Positions 21,510 through 32,478 are shown, counted from the stretch's first letter. The stretch: 64,000 bases of DNA from Pegoplata infirma (GCA_963921195.1 OY992536.1:98233550-98297549), one strand, 5' to 3'. Made by a program: numbers and translations. Notes: a model not told the origin generated them from the letters alone.

Positions 21510-23578
21510 CACCATTTACAGATGTAATTCGAAAAAGATCAATTGTAATTCGAAGATTCTATTTGTAATTCGAAGATTCCATTTGTAATTCGAAGATTCC
21601 ATTTGTAATTCGAAGATTCCATTTGTAATTCGAATACTCCAATTGTAATTCGAAGATTCCATTTGTAATTCGAAGATTCCAATTGTAATTCGAAAAAGAT
21701 CAATTGTAATTCGTAAAAGATCAATTGTAATTCGTAAAAGATCAATTGTAATTCGTAAAAGATCAATTGTAATTCGAAAAAGATCAATTGTAATTCGAAA
21801 AAGATCAATTGTAATTCGTAAAAGATCAATTGTAATTCGTAAAAGATCAATTGTAATTCGAAGATTCCAATTGTAATTCGTAAAAGATCAATTGTAATTC
21901 GAAAAAGATCAATTGTAATTCGAAGATTCCAATTGTAATTCGTAAAAGATCAATTGTAATTCGAAAAAGATCAATTGTAATTCGAAAAAGATCAATTGTA
22001 ATTCGTAAAAGATCAATTGTAATTCGTAAAAGATCAATTGTAATTCGAAAAAGATCAATTGTAATTCGTAAAAGATCAATTGTAATTCGAAAAAGATCAA
22101 TTGTAATTCGAAAAAGATCAATTGTAATTCGTAAAAGATCAATTGTAATTCGAAAAAGATCAATTGTAATTCGAAAAAGATCAATTGTAATTCGAAAAAG
22201 ATCAATTGTAATTCGTAAAAGATCAATTGTAATTCGTAAAAGATCAATTGTAATTCGAAAAAGATCAATTGTAATTCGAAAAAGATCAATTGTAATTCGA
22301 AAAAGATCAATTGTAATTCGTAAAAGATCAATTGTAATTCGTAAAAGATCAATTGTAATTCGAAAAAGATCAATTGTAATTCGAAAAAGATCAATTGTAA
22401 TTCGTAAAAGATCAATTGTAATTCGTAAAAGATCAATTGTAATTCGAAGATTCCATTTGTAATTCGAAGATTCCATTTGTAATTCGAAGATTCCAATTGT
22501 AATTCGAAAACCAACGAGTAAATCAAAAAAAAAAACAATGTTTTTAAAGGCGTAAGAAACGATTTTATACTCGTTGCTTTTCGAATTACAATTGGAATCT
22601 TCGAATTACAAATGGAATCTTCGAATTACAAATGGAATCTTCGAATTACAATTGATCTTTTACGAATTACAATTGATCTTTTACGAATTACAATTGATCT
22701 TTTTCGAATTACAATTGATCTTTTTCGAATTACAATTGATCTTTTACGAATTACAATTGATCTTTTACGAATTACAATTGATCTTTTTCGAATTACAATT
22801 GATCTTTTTCGAATTACAATTGATCTTTTTCGAATTACAATTGATCTTTTACGAATTACAATTGATCTTTTACGAATTACAATTGATCTTTTTCGAATTA
22901 CAATTGATCTTTTTCGAATTACAATTGATCTTTTTCGAATTACAATTGATCTTTTACGAATTACAATTGATCTTTTTCGAATTACAATTGATCTTTTTCG
23001 AATTACAATTGATCTTTTACGAATTACAATTGATCTTTTTCGAATTACAATTGATCTTTTACGAATTACAATTGATCTTTTACGAATTACAATTGATCTT
23101 TTTCGAATTACGATTGATCTTTTTCGAATTACAATTGATCTTTTACGAATTACAATTGGAATCTTCGAATTACAATTGATCTTTTTCGAATTACAATTGA
23201 TCTTTTACGAATTACAATTGGAATCTTCGAATTACAATTGATCTTTTACGAATTACAATTGATCTTTTACGAATTACAATTGATCTTTTTCGAATTACAA
23301 TTGATCTTTTACGAATTACAATTGATCTTTTTCGAATTACAATTGATCTTTTACGAATTACAATTGATCTTTTACGAATTACAATTGATCTTTTTCGAAT
23401 TACAATTGGAATCTTCGAATTACAAATGGAATCTTCGAATTACAATTGGAGTATTCGAATTACAAATGGAATCTTCGAATTACAAATGGAATCTTCGAAT
23501 TACAAATGGAATCTTCGAATTACAAGTAGAATCTTCGAATTACAATTGATCTTTTTCGAATTACATCTGTAAATGGTG
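21510..23578. mobile_element. Satellite-hairpin element E4 with nearly perfect arms
   Basis: TA-flanked (21508-21509; 23579-23580). Two arms of about 997 bp each (21510-22506 and 22582-23578) surround the spacer. The conceptual peptides of 21847-22476 (-) and 22612-23241 (+) are identical over 209 residues, so the arms match over at least 630 bp. The few differences are near the outer ends. It is inserted in MITE T: AAATTC-TA before it and TA-GTAAAGTTACG after it, with the empty site at about 15416. Confidence 0.9.
22507..22581. repeat. E4 central spacer, inverted relative to E1
   Basis: Bounded by CCAACGAGTAAAT and ACTCGTTGCTTTTC. It reads as the reverse complement of 17140-17214, including the internal GGCGTAAGAAACGATTTT block. 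Confidence 0.85.
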
Positions 23579-24103
23579 TAGTAAAGTTACGAAACCTCCT
23601 TGTAAATTTTGCCGTGTCAAAAAATTTGTAAATTTACAATTTTATGTGTAAAAACCTTGTAAAACTACAAAATTATTGGTAAAAAGCTTGTAAAAAAATG
23701 ACTTAAAAATAAATTGTAAATTTACAACTTTTTTGGCGCGATAAAAATTACAAGGACTTCTCGTAACTTTACTTGATTTTGTGCTACTTCCTATTTGACG
23801 AGAATTTCTAGGAAAAATTCCGACCTTTTTTGTAATTTTACAAGTTTTTTATCAATATAATTGTAAATTTATAACTTTTTTGATGCGATAATACTTACAA
23901 GGAATTATCGTAACATAACTAGAATTTTTTTTTGGAAAATTACCTTGGAAATTTGTACATTTACAAAAAAATTGTAAAATTACAAAGAAAAATATAAATT
24001 TCGATCAAAACTTTTTTGTTAAAAACAAATAAAACTGTCAGATATTGATAAAATGGGATTACGGGAGTTTTTCTACTAATTTGGCAAGTTTTTTTTTTGT
24101 GTA

Positions 24104-25834
24104 TGGTATAAATGTATAAAAAATCCTGAGACATGTTTCTAAATGGAAAATAAATCTTCTCCTCGCATTCCTTCTTCTTATACGTTATCAAAATTGGTCC
24201 ACTAGGGAGGGAAGCAGAATTTCTCCCCTGAATGAAATTAATCTAAAAATGTTGTTTACAGTCTTAAACTTTATTTTGTCCAACACTGTAGTTTTATGTC
24301 CTGTTATCCCATATTAGTTTTATTTTTAAAAGGCCAATCTTTTTCCAAAAAAACAAAAAAAAACTTATCTTTTTCAATTTATTTTAATTGAACTAAAACA
24401 AATACATAAACTTGTTACAATTTCTATAAAATGAAATATAATACGACGAGTAAGTCTACTTACTAAAACCAAAAAAAAATACAAAATTGTGCCAAAACTT
24501 AACAAAATTACACACAGATACAAACGCGCACAAGGAAAAATAAACTTAAACATTTTTTTTACAGGAAAAATCACACAAAAATTACATGCAGTAACTGCAC
24601 GCACAGTAAATCCCATTTAGGCGTCCATGGATTTAACTGGACAATCATCCATTAAGTGCATTAAAAAAGAATAAAAATAATACAAAAATCAAGTAAGACA
24701 ATTTTGGTAGGCATATAATGACCAAACGACACCCTACAAAAATTATCTAAGCAGCTTTATCAAAAAAATATAAGATTTAATTAAAAATGATTTAGTAAAA
24801 CAAATAATTAAATTTCAGGCTATCACTTAATGTGTAGAATGGATTAAATTAATTGATTCAATTAAAAAATAAATGAATTTTATAATTTAACTAAAATTCA
24901 TTCCAATTTAATTGAGACAGTAACGTTTTTAGTTAAATAAATCAATAAAAAATTTAATTAATGCTACAAATTTCGTGATTGGCAGACATTCAACCAAATA
25001 TTTAATTAAATTAAAACATTTTTTAATTAAAATTTGATTTATTCAAAATGATTTTTGTCACTTTCTACCATGAATTCATATACAAAAATATCTTATTTTA
25101 AGTTAATTCTGTCCTGAAGTCATTAAAGTGTCATTTAGGGAAATCATTTCTATGGAGGGCTGTCAAATTAATAATCACAAAACTATCGTTCTTATCTCAG
25201 TGTAGGGTATTTAAAGATCATACTATAGAAATTCATATCATGATATTGTATTTATTTTTTTCTTTCGGTTTTACTTTACATTTAATAGTGTCTAAATCAA
25301 GCAACAAGTAGGCTGGCCAACATACACTGACTACATGCTTAAAATACATGAAATCGGGCTGTAAAGAAACAAAAAAAAATCGAAAAAAGATTCTAAAGTT
25401 AACGATGTTAAATGGGTGATTGTAATGGTTACGCGCTTAAAAGTGAAATAAGCACAAACTTATTCACACACAAACAGACAGACAAACATATATGTATATT
25501 GTGGCACACAAACGCATAATAACAAACACATATACTTGCGTAGATACGAGGGTGGTCCTAAAAGTAGGGAAAATCTCCGGTGAGATGGTGGGGCACGGTA
25601 CACCTTTCCCTTTGCGGTAAATAAAACAAAGTTTTAACAAATTTTGGATAGTTACGTTTCGGGGGAAGATTTCTTTGAGGGGAGGGGGTGTGTCGGGGAT
25701 GCCTTCCTCCGAATAAAAATGTTTAAGAATTCATTTATTATGATATTTACGCAAAAATAACAGAATTTATTTATTACTACTATTTTTTATTATTTTGAAA
25801 AAAAAAAAATCATTTCCTAATTCCCTTGATCTAA
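24104..25834. other. 35-bp repeat remnant, then AT-rich DNA without a gene
   Basis: 24104-24170 continues the 35-bp repeat that originally surrounded MITE T copy 4. The rest is AT-rich, with TTTAATTAAA-type simple sequence at 24780-25040, a CACACAAACAGACAGAC patch near 25470, and a single transposon-like end GAGGGTGGTCCTAAAAGTA at about 25548 without a partner. An 80-codon hydrophobic minus-strand frame at 24374-24616 has no family features and is not accepted. Confidence 0.4.
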
Positions 25835-27949
25835 GAGCAAGAGTTGAAGAGTGGTGGAGATACCCTAGTGAAGGTTCTTAAAAATATCTTCAGAGCCAGC
25901 CTGGCTTATGTGTATGTTCCATCATCTTGGTGCGATGTCAAGGTTGTTTTTATTCCCAAACCTGGGAAGGAGGACTACACCTTGGCAAAAAGTTTTAGAC
26001 CAATCAGTTTATCATCCTTTCTACTGAAAAGTCTTGAGCGAATGGTTGAGAAATTCATTAGGTCAGTAGCATTAATCGAATGCCCCCTAAATAGTCAGCA
26101 ACACGCTTATCAGAGTGGTAGATCTTGTGAGTCGGCACTTCACGATCTTGTGGTCAATGTTGAGAAGGGCATTGACAAACAAGACTATACTCTGGGTGTT
26201 TTTGTTGATATTGAGGGCGCTTTTGATGATGCTACTTTCGACTCTATGAAAACTTCGGCTGAATTGCATGGCGTGGATCCAGTTCTAGTCAAGAGGATTC
26301 ATTTTATGCTCTCCCGGAGATTGTTGACGGCTGAAGATGAGTGGGGCACAAAAGTAACGGTTGAGGTTAGTAGAGGTTGCCCCCAAGGGGGTGGTCTCTC
26401 TCCTTTGCTGTGGTGTTTTGTGGTAAACTCACTCTTGGTTGAAATACAAGCTCTAGGTGTACACATACAGGCATACGCTGACGATGTGTGCGCATTAGTA
26501 TCCGGAAAGTCACTTAACTTGGTATGCAAGAAAATGCAGACCGTTATTGACTTGATGGACAACTGGTGCAATCGACATGGATTGTCTGTCAATCCAAATA
26601 AAACAACACTCGTGTTATTCACGCGAAGAACCAAACATAAGGGTCTTCAGCTTCCTACGTTGAAGGGCATAACTCTTCAACTGTCCACAGAAGTTAAGTA
26701 TTTAGGGGTTACCCTAGATAGTAAACTAATGTGGACAAAACATGTTGAACAAAAAGTTTCACGGGCACTTCGGATTTTCTGGCAGTGTCGGCGTGCTTTT
26801 GGAAAGACATGGGGTCTAAGACCTGCTAATGTGCATTGGATGTACATACCTGTAATTAGACCTATTGTGACGTATGCGGCGGTAGTCTGGTGGCCGAGAA
26901 CGATGGTGAAAACTACTTATTCGATCCAAGCTAAACGGACTGCAAAGAGCGGCTGCCTTGGGAATTACTGGTGCCATGAGCACCACCCCAGGCGCAGCTC
27001 TGGACGCTATGTTAGATATGCTTCCCTTGGACTTACTTGCATCGAGTTTGGTAGGAAGTTTACTGTAATATTTCCGAGTAGGGAAGACTGGGGAAACCCA
27101 GCCGACCTACTGGAAAATTACACGGATACTTTCTACACGGATGGATCCAGTACCTTAAATGGCTCTGGGTCTGGCTGGCATTTGGACGATGCGACCAAAT
27201 GCTATATTGCTATGGGAAAAATGGCTACAGTATTTCAGACTGAAATATTTGCTATTTTGGACGTAGCGACCTGGATAATTGGGAACAGATGGAGTAATAG
27301 GAGAATCAGTATTTGCAGTGATAGCCAGGCTGCGCTCATTGCACTTGAATCTCCAGTCACTTCACCCAAAATTGTCCAGGAATGTAGACGCAGACTCAAT
27401 GAGGTCTCATGTGGGAATAGCGTCAGTCTGTGGGTTCCGGGTCATAGGGGAATACGGGGAAACGAGATTGCTGACTCTTTGGCAAATCTTGGCTCTGATA
27501 CAATTCCTTACAATCCGGAACCTCAAATTGGTATTGGCTTGACATGGCTGATGCGATGGATCAACTCTCATATGAAAGCAACTTTCATGAAAAGATGGTC
27601 AAATGAGTTGGCATGCAAGAATACCCAACGTTTTGTAATTAAGCCAGACAAGAAAGTGGCTAACTATCTACTCAGTCTCAGTAGAATAGACTGTCGCAGA
27701 CTTACTGGCTTAATTACGGGACACAATGCCTGTGCTCGTCATATGACGAGATTAGGTGTCTTATGAGACCTATTATGCGTGGCTTGTCTTGAGGATGATG
27801 ACACAACTGAACATTATGTATGTTGTTGTCCAGCGTTCTCAATGGCTAGTCTGCGGATATAGGGGTCTGATTTTCTGTCTATGGACACGGTCCATGGACT
27901 TCCCTTGTCTGATTTTCTCAAGTTTGTGAAAGCAACTGAGAAATTCTGA
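25835..27949 (+). pseudogene. Non-LTR retrotransposon polyprotein: RT plus RNase H, broken (LOA/I-group-like)
   Basis: A LINE ORF2 remnant that would copy its RNA by target-primed reverse transcription. The open frame runs 25844-27766 (TTG at 25844; a stop at 25832 precedes it), so the N-terminal endonuclease is missing and the copy is 5'-truncated. RT motifs, numbered from 25844: IPKPGK (~37), FRPISLSSFLLK (~53), motif A FVDIEGAF (D122), GCPQGGGLSP (~176), YADD (211-214), KYLGVTLD. An RNase H domain follows: YTDGS (D433), E467, CSDSQA (D493), H~531 and D544. Between the domains, bases 26955-27050 make sense only in another frame (LGITGAMSTTPG), and about 60-70 expected linker residues are absent, so an indel pair plus a deletion occurred. 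Stops at 27764 (TGA) and 27860 (TAG) cut off a zinc-knuckle-like tail that continues in the same frame (CVAC...CCCPAF) to a TGA at 27947. RT with a C-terminal RNase H fits the I/LOA/R1 group; the exact clade is inferred. Confidence 0.85.
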
Positions 27950-28087
27950 GCAAGCACTTTTCTTCCTTTTTCTTCTCAACCTTTTATCGCCCTTACTTAA
28001 TCTTTCTTTTCTGGGTACGGTACAATGGACTATTTTATGTCTGAGCGCCATGGACTTGCCTAAAAATTTACCAATTTTTTTGGCTTG
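27950..28087 (+). other. Probable LINE 3' untranslated region
   Basis: Continues from the ORF stop with pyrimidine-rich sequence (TTTTCTTCCTTTTTCTTCTC) up to the TA where the hairpin at 28090 starts. No poly-A tail or target duplication is visible; the hairpin may have landed in the LINE tail, or the LINE ends nearby. Confidence 0.4.
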
Positions 28088-28089
28088 TA

Positions 28090-30452
28090 CAATAGGGTGG
28101 ATCGAATTTGGCTTTTTGGCGAATTTCGTTCCGGCTCACCGACAGATGTGTTGGAATAGACCTAAAAACAATGTTGTTAAATTTTCATGCAGATCGGTGG
28201 TCATCTTCCGCTGCCGAAATGACGTTGAAAATCCGCGATTTCTTAAAAAATAGTATTTATTTAAAAAAATTGCCAAAATTACAAAAATCACTTTAACTTC
28301 TTTTTTATTTCAGTCAATCTTTTCAATTCGATCATATTCTCTTAGAAAAAAATTTCAGCTTAATAGGACATTGTTAACCCCTCTAAAACGGTTGCCGAAA
28401 ATGACCCATTCATTTTGCCCTAAACTCAAAACCACCAAATTTAAAAAAGAATTTTTTTTTTGATTTTAAGTTGCACAATCTAAAGTTTTTATTGCATTTA
28501 TTTCAAGTATATATAAGTTCGTTTGACAAAATTTTTTTTTGAAAAAATACGAGATTCTTAAACAGCGCGTGTAACGGTCTGTTTCCAGGACATTTTGGGA
28601 AAATTGGACTTTTTTTTTAAAACTTAACATTTTTAGTTAAAAACTTTTCATTTTACACTAGATTTATTATAAATTATAAAACCTAATATAGAAATGCTGG
28701 ATTTTGAGAAATTCTTTAACCCTAAACAGCTTTGGGCCCTAAATGACCCATGATGAACAAATGAATCTAGCAATAAACCGCTTTTGGCGGGCGATTAACC
28801 ATTGGGAACATATTTTTTCCATTAAAAGTGGGAGTGTGAGTAAAGATGGGAGCGTGAGTGGAGATGAGAGCGTGAGTGAATTTGACCAACTCACGCTCAC
28901 GAAGAAAAAAAATTTTCGCGCAGGAAATTTTTTAAGTTTGCATACATTTTACGCAGGATCACGTGGTTGACACATATTAAATTCATTCACGCTGTAATCA
29001 CGCTCACGAAAACTCAACATAACTATATTTTGACGTGTTTTATTTTTCTGTCACCATAAAAAATCATACAAACTCTCGAAATTTCACTCACGTTTACGAG
29101 TGAAACACGTGAAATTTGTGTCATTTGTACAAATTATATTTTAAATGCAAAATAAAAAAGTGATCCATATATTTTTTTTAAACAAGTTTAAATATTACTT
29201 CTCATTTAAATGCACCCACCCCGAAAGCATAATCCCTTAAATGCCAGAATACAGCAACTAAATATTCTATTGAAATTATTCAGCAATATTCTTGTTTAAA
29301 AGTGAATTACTTTTTGTGTCAGATATAAATAAATGGTTAATGGTGGGTACGAAAAATGCTTTAAGGGTGGGTGCATTTAAGCGGGATACTATTTGAATGC
29401 TATTTAAACTTTCTTGTTTCATTTGCATTAAAAATATATTTTTTAAAATTGCACTGTTAAACGTGATTAAAATTTCGTAAGTTGTATGCTTTTTTATGGT
29501 GACGGAAAAATGAAACACGTCAAAATTCAGCTTCAGTGAGATTTAAATGTGACACTCATGTAACCCTGCGTAAAATGTATGCAAAATTTAAAAATTTCTT
29601 GCGTGAGAAATTTTTTTTTCTTTGTAAGCGTGAGTTGGTCGAATTCACTCAAGCTCCCATCTCTACTCACGCTTCCATCCTTACTCACGCTCCCATCTTT
29701 ACTCACGCTCTAATTTTTAATTAAAAAAATATGTTTCCAATGGTTAGTCGACCGCCAAAAGCGGTTTATTGCTGGATGCATATGTTCATCATGGGTCATT
29801 TAGGGCCCAAAGCTGTTTAGGGTTAAAGAATTTCTTAAAATCCAACATTTCTATATTAAGTTTTATAATTTATAATAAATCTGGTGTAAAATAAAAAGTT
29901 TTTAACTAAAAATTTTGAGTTTAAAAAAAAAAATGCAATTTTCCCAAAATGTCCTGGAAACAGACCGTTACACGCGCTGTTTAAGAAACTCTTATTTTTT
30001 CAAAAAAAATTTTTGTCAAACGAACTTATATATACTTGAAATAAATGCAATAAAAACTTTAGATTGTGCAACTTAAAATCAAAAAAAAAATTATTTTTTA
30101 AATTTGGTGGTTTTGAGTTTAGGGCAAAATGAATGGGTCATTTTCGGCAATTGTTTTAGAGGGGTTAACAATGTCCTATTAAGCTGAAAATTTTTTCTAA
30201 GAAAATATGATCGAATTGAATAGATTGACTGAAATAAAAAAGAAGATTAAGTCATTTTTGTAATTTTGGCAATTTTTTTAAATAAACACTATTTTTTAAG
30301 AAATCGCGGATTTTCAACGTCATTTCGGCAGCGGAAGATGACCACCGATCTGCATGAAAATTTAACCACATTGTTTTTAGGTCTATTCCAACACATCTGT
30401 CGGTGAGCCGGAACGAAATTCGCCAAAAAGCCAAATTCGATCCACCCTATTG
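28090..30452. mobile_element. Large TA-flanked hairpin element, 2.36 kb
   Basis: Termini CAATAGGGTGGATCGAATTT and AAATTCGATCCACCCTATTG, each next to TA (28088-28089; 30453-30454). The arms match for about 1.1 kb: GCTGCCGAAATGACGTTG at 28211 versus CAACGTCATTTCGGCAGC at 30317, and AACCGCTTTTGGCGG versus CCGCCAAAAGCGGTT. The inner arms carry GCGTGAGT-type repeats (about 28820-28905 and 29625-29712). The centre is near 29280. There is no long open frame; short frames such as 28050-28253 are arm sequence. Confidence 0.8.
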
Positions 30453-30454
30453 TA

Positions 30455-30556
30455 CAACCCACCCTCAACTCAACTCAACTCAAGAGCAAATCAATAAAAT
30501 TTATGCGTCATAAAAGTGTTTCATTTGTTGAACAAATTTACAAAAAACATACTAAA
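30455..30556. other. Short non-coding gap
   Basis: Contains a small CTCAA tandem run (about 30466-30482). Nothing else is recognised. Confidence 0.4.
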
Positions 30557-30730
30557 CAAATAAGAAAATTATAGACGGTCAAGACCGACCAAGTGATACT
30601 CTACACCATTGTATTTCGGAAAATAGATCCCAAGTCCAAGCATTCACTGATCGGATCTATCTTTTATTAGATTTGAGTAAAATTGGTTTATTATTGTTTC
30701 CAATAGACAAATTTAACTAAATTTGGGGAT
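30557..30730 (-). mobile_element. Mini-me-like family A, 3' fragment
   Basis: AACAAATAAGAAAATTATAG then CGGTCAAGACCGACCA and CTACACCATTGTATTTCGG match the 3' end of family A in reverse. The core, GTCY tract and 5' end are missing. Confidence 0.7.
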
Positions 30731-31005
30731 GTACTGTGACAGTTAAGGTTGAAAGTTCTTGATTGTCAATTACTTGGAATGGCCAAGGATAATTATTTTG
30801 CTACACAGTCAAAGCAGCTCACTACCACCCGTTCAATGGCTAGCTAGAGTGAGGCTAATTAAACTGAATGGTCGAAAGACGTCATTTTGGTTTAAAATTA
30901 AAGGTATTTGGAAGACCTATCTAACGGATTCAACATCGCGTTCATACATTCCATATTTCTCAAGTTATTGAGGTTGGGATACGGGAAATTCAAAATTTTC
31001 ACTTT
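30731..31005. other. Unrecognised sequence
   Basis: Slightly more complex than its surroundings, but no family or gene is recognised; a 70-codon frame (30759-30971) has no support. Confidence 0.35.
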
Positions 31006-31009
31006 TAAC

Positions 31010-31733
31010 CCTTTGACGACCATACATTTTCTGCCAAAGCGATTTTGAGTTTCTGTTCATGGTCGTGATCTGTGACCTAATAATAGTTACCCAGCAAAAT
31101 TTTCCGTTCCAAATAATCAGTTCCAGAACGCATCATATCACCCTGCAACCGGTTCTACTTAACATTCCAGAATCAATGATTTTTGTTTGAAATTTTCCCG
31201 AAAGCAATCGTTTTTTAGAGCAAGTAGTTTTTTTGAAAAATAATTTTACATAGAAAATTTTGTTGTGATTACCGTAGAATATATTCAAGAATCTATTGTA
31301 ATAGGAATCTGTTCCAAAAAAATTTCCTGGGTATGAAACAAAAAATTGGACCCCCATCTCCTTCCCTATTATTTTGCTTGGTGAACAAATTTGCCCTTTG
31401 ACGATTCCGCAGTTGCTGTGAATTTTAAGATCTGCAACTCAATTATAGTTACCCTACAAGAATTTGGACCCCTAAACCCTCTTCTTGCCCCCGATTTTGC
31501 TGTACGAGTAAAGATCCTTTTGTCCCAAAAATAGAGAAAATTATTTCTTGCAAACTTTGAGGGCTTACAGTGAGTAAGTGAATCAAATTAAAGACTTACT
31601 GTAAACTAGACTTTTGTTGCCCAAACAATACTCTACAATTCATCTTTTATGACATTTACTCTATCTTTCACTTGAATAAAAATAATCGCCAAAAACCCCT
31701 TGGCGAGTAAACTTGCCTGTGGTCGTTAAAGGG
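31010..31733. mobile_element. piggyBac-like MITE
   Basis: Bounded by TTAA on both sides (31006-31009; 31734-31737). Terminal repeats are CCCTTTGACGACCA and TGGTCGTTAAAGGG, 14 bp with one mismatch. A TTAA target duplication with ends beginning CCC is characteristic of piggyBac. The 724-bp interior has no transposase frame, so it would depend on a transposase elsewhere. A similar single end, TTAACCCTTTAATGACCAA, occurs at about 37614 without a recognised partner. Confidence 0.7.
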
Positions 31734-31737
31734 TTAA

Positions 31738-32298
31738 AGTCATCTTACAAGGGAAGTCTCCCTGGTGTCACCCTCCGATCTTCATGAAATTCGGATATGT
31801 TGTTAAGAACGAAAATTAATTCGACACGTATTTTTTTTTGCGGCCCAAACTCATTTTTAGGGGGGGTCGATTTGTATGGGGGGAAATTGACCTTTTTCAG
31901 TTTTTTACGATTTACGCCTATTTATACAAAATTATTATAATTAATTATTATATCAGATTAAAGGTATTAAAAATACCTATCTCTTTGTGCTAACAATGGG
32001 CCAAAGAAATTAATATTTTTCGACTTTTTAACAAAAAAGTCATAAAATTTTGGTATTTTACTCAAAATGACAAAAAGTTGTGCATGTTTGGACTCGATCT
32101 TAACACACGTAGATAGGTTTTCCAAAGACCTTTCATTTGGTATGTAACATGACTAGGTTTGATTGCATAATATAGGAGATAAACGAAAAAACTGAAAAAT
32201 TACCTTTTCTTCCTCCCCCCTTTCACACCCAAAATATGAATTTGGGACGCTAAAAAAAATACAAGTCCCTTAACTTTTCTGCTCTACAAACATTTAGA
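31738..32298. other. Unrecognised repeat-like sequence
   Basis: Contains phrases typical of fly foldback interiors (CCGATCTTCATGAAATTCGG, GGGGGGTCGATTTGTATGGGG) but no termini or frame. No gene is seen. Confidence 0.35.
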
Positions 32299-32478
32299 AG
32301 TACCGTCTGTCTGTAGATAACACAATGCAGTTCAAAATAAAAGAGCTAGGGTCCTGAAGGTTGGCACGAATATGTCTTATGGTCATAGGCAAGTTATGTT
32401 CGTAAGTCGGCAAAATCTAATCAGGGGAAAAAAGTTTCCCCTTGAAGAACTAAACCAACCTTTTTGGTTTACAATCTG
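32299..32478 (+). mobile_element. Mini-me-like family B, internal fragment
   Basis: Matches 36570-36720: AAATAAAAGAGCTAGGGTCCTGAAGG, TATGTCTTATGGTCATAGGC, a GGGGAAAAAAGTTTCCCC hairpin, and TTGAAGAACTAAACCAACCT. Only a short GTCTGTCTGT tract remains at its left. It directly abuts foldback C copy 2. Confidence 0.65.

Larger units (their letters stand above)
15759..24101. mobile_element. MITE family T, copy 4, host of the satellite cluster
   Basis: The left part is 15759-16025 (after TA 15757-15758) and the right part is 23581-24101 (before TA 24102-24103). The two parts join exactly according to the intact copy at 15083-15626. The 7.5 kb between them consists of later insertions: MITE Y, hairpins E1-E4 and a tandem duplication. 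The coordinates give the full span including those insertions. Confidence 0.65.

Noticed and set aside
16214..23549. Many long open frames (up to 209 codons) encoding FELQLI or RITIDL repeats
   Set aside because: They arise because the unit is 21 bp with no stop in several frames; they occur on both strands and overlap each other.
16185..23578. CRISPR-like regular repeats
   Set aside because: There are no unique spacers between units; units abut, alternate between two types, and reverse at a central loop. It is a satellite within inverted repeats in a eukaryotic context.
24374..24616. 80-codon hydrophobic minus-strand frame resembling a membrane protein
   Set aside because: AT-rich DNA commonly gives F/L/I-rich frames; there is no signal peptide pattern, homology or neighbouring gene.
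25548..25566. Left end of another IS630-like element (GAGGGTGGTCCTAAAAGTA)
   Set aside because: No matching inverted end was found within several kb, so no element can be delimited.
26087..27542. Antisense and shifted frames within the LINE (26087-26269, 26299-26634, 27279-27542)
   Set aside because: Shadows of the RT/RNase H reading frame.
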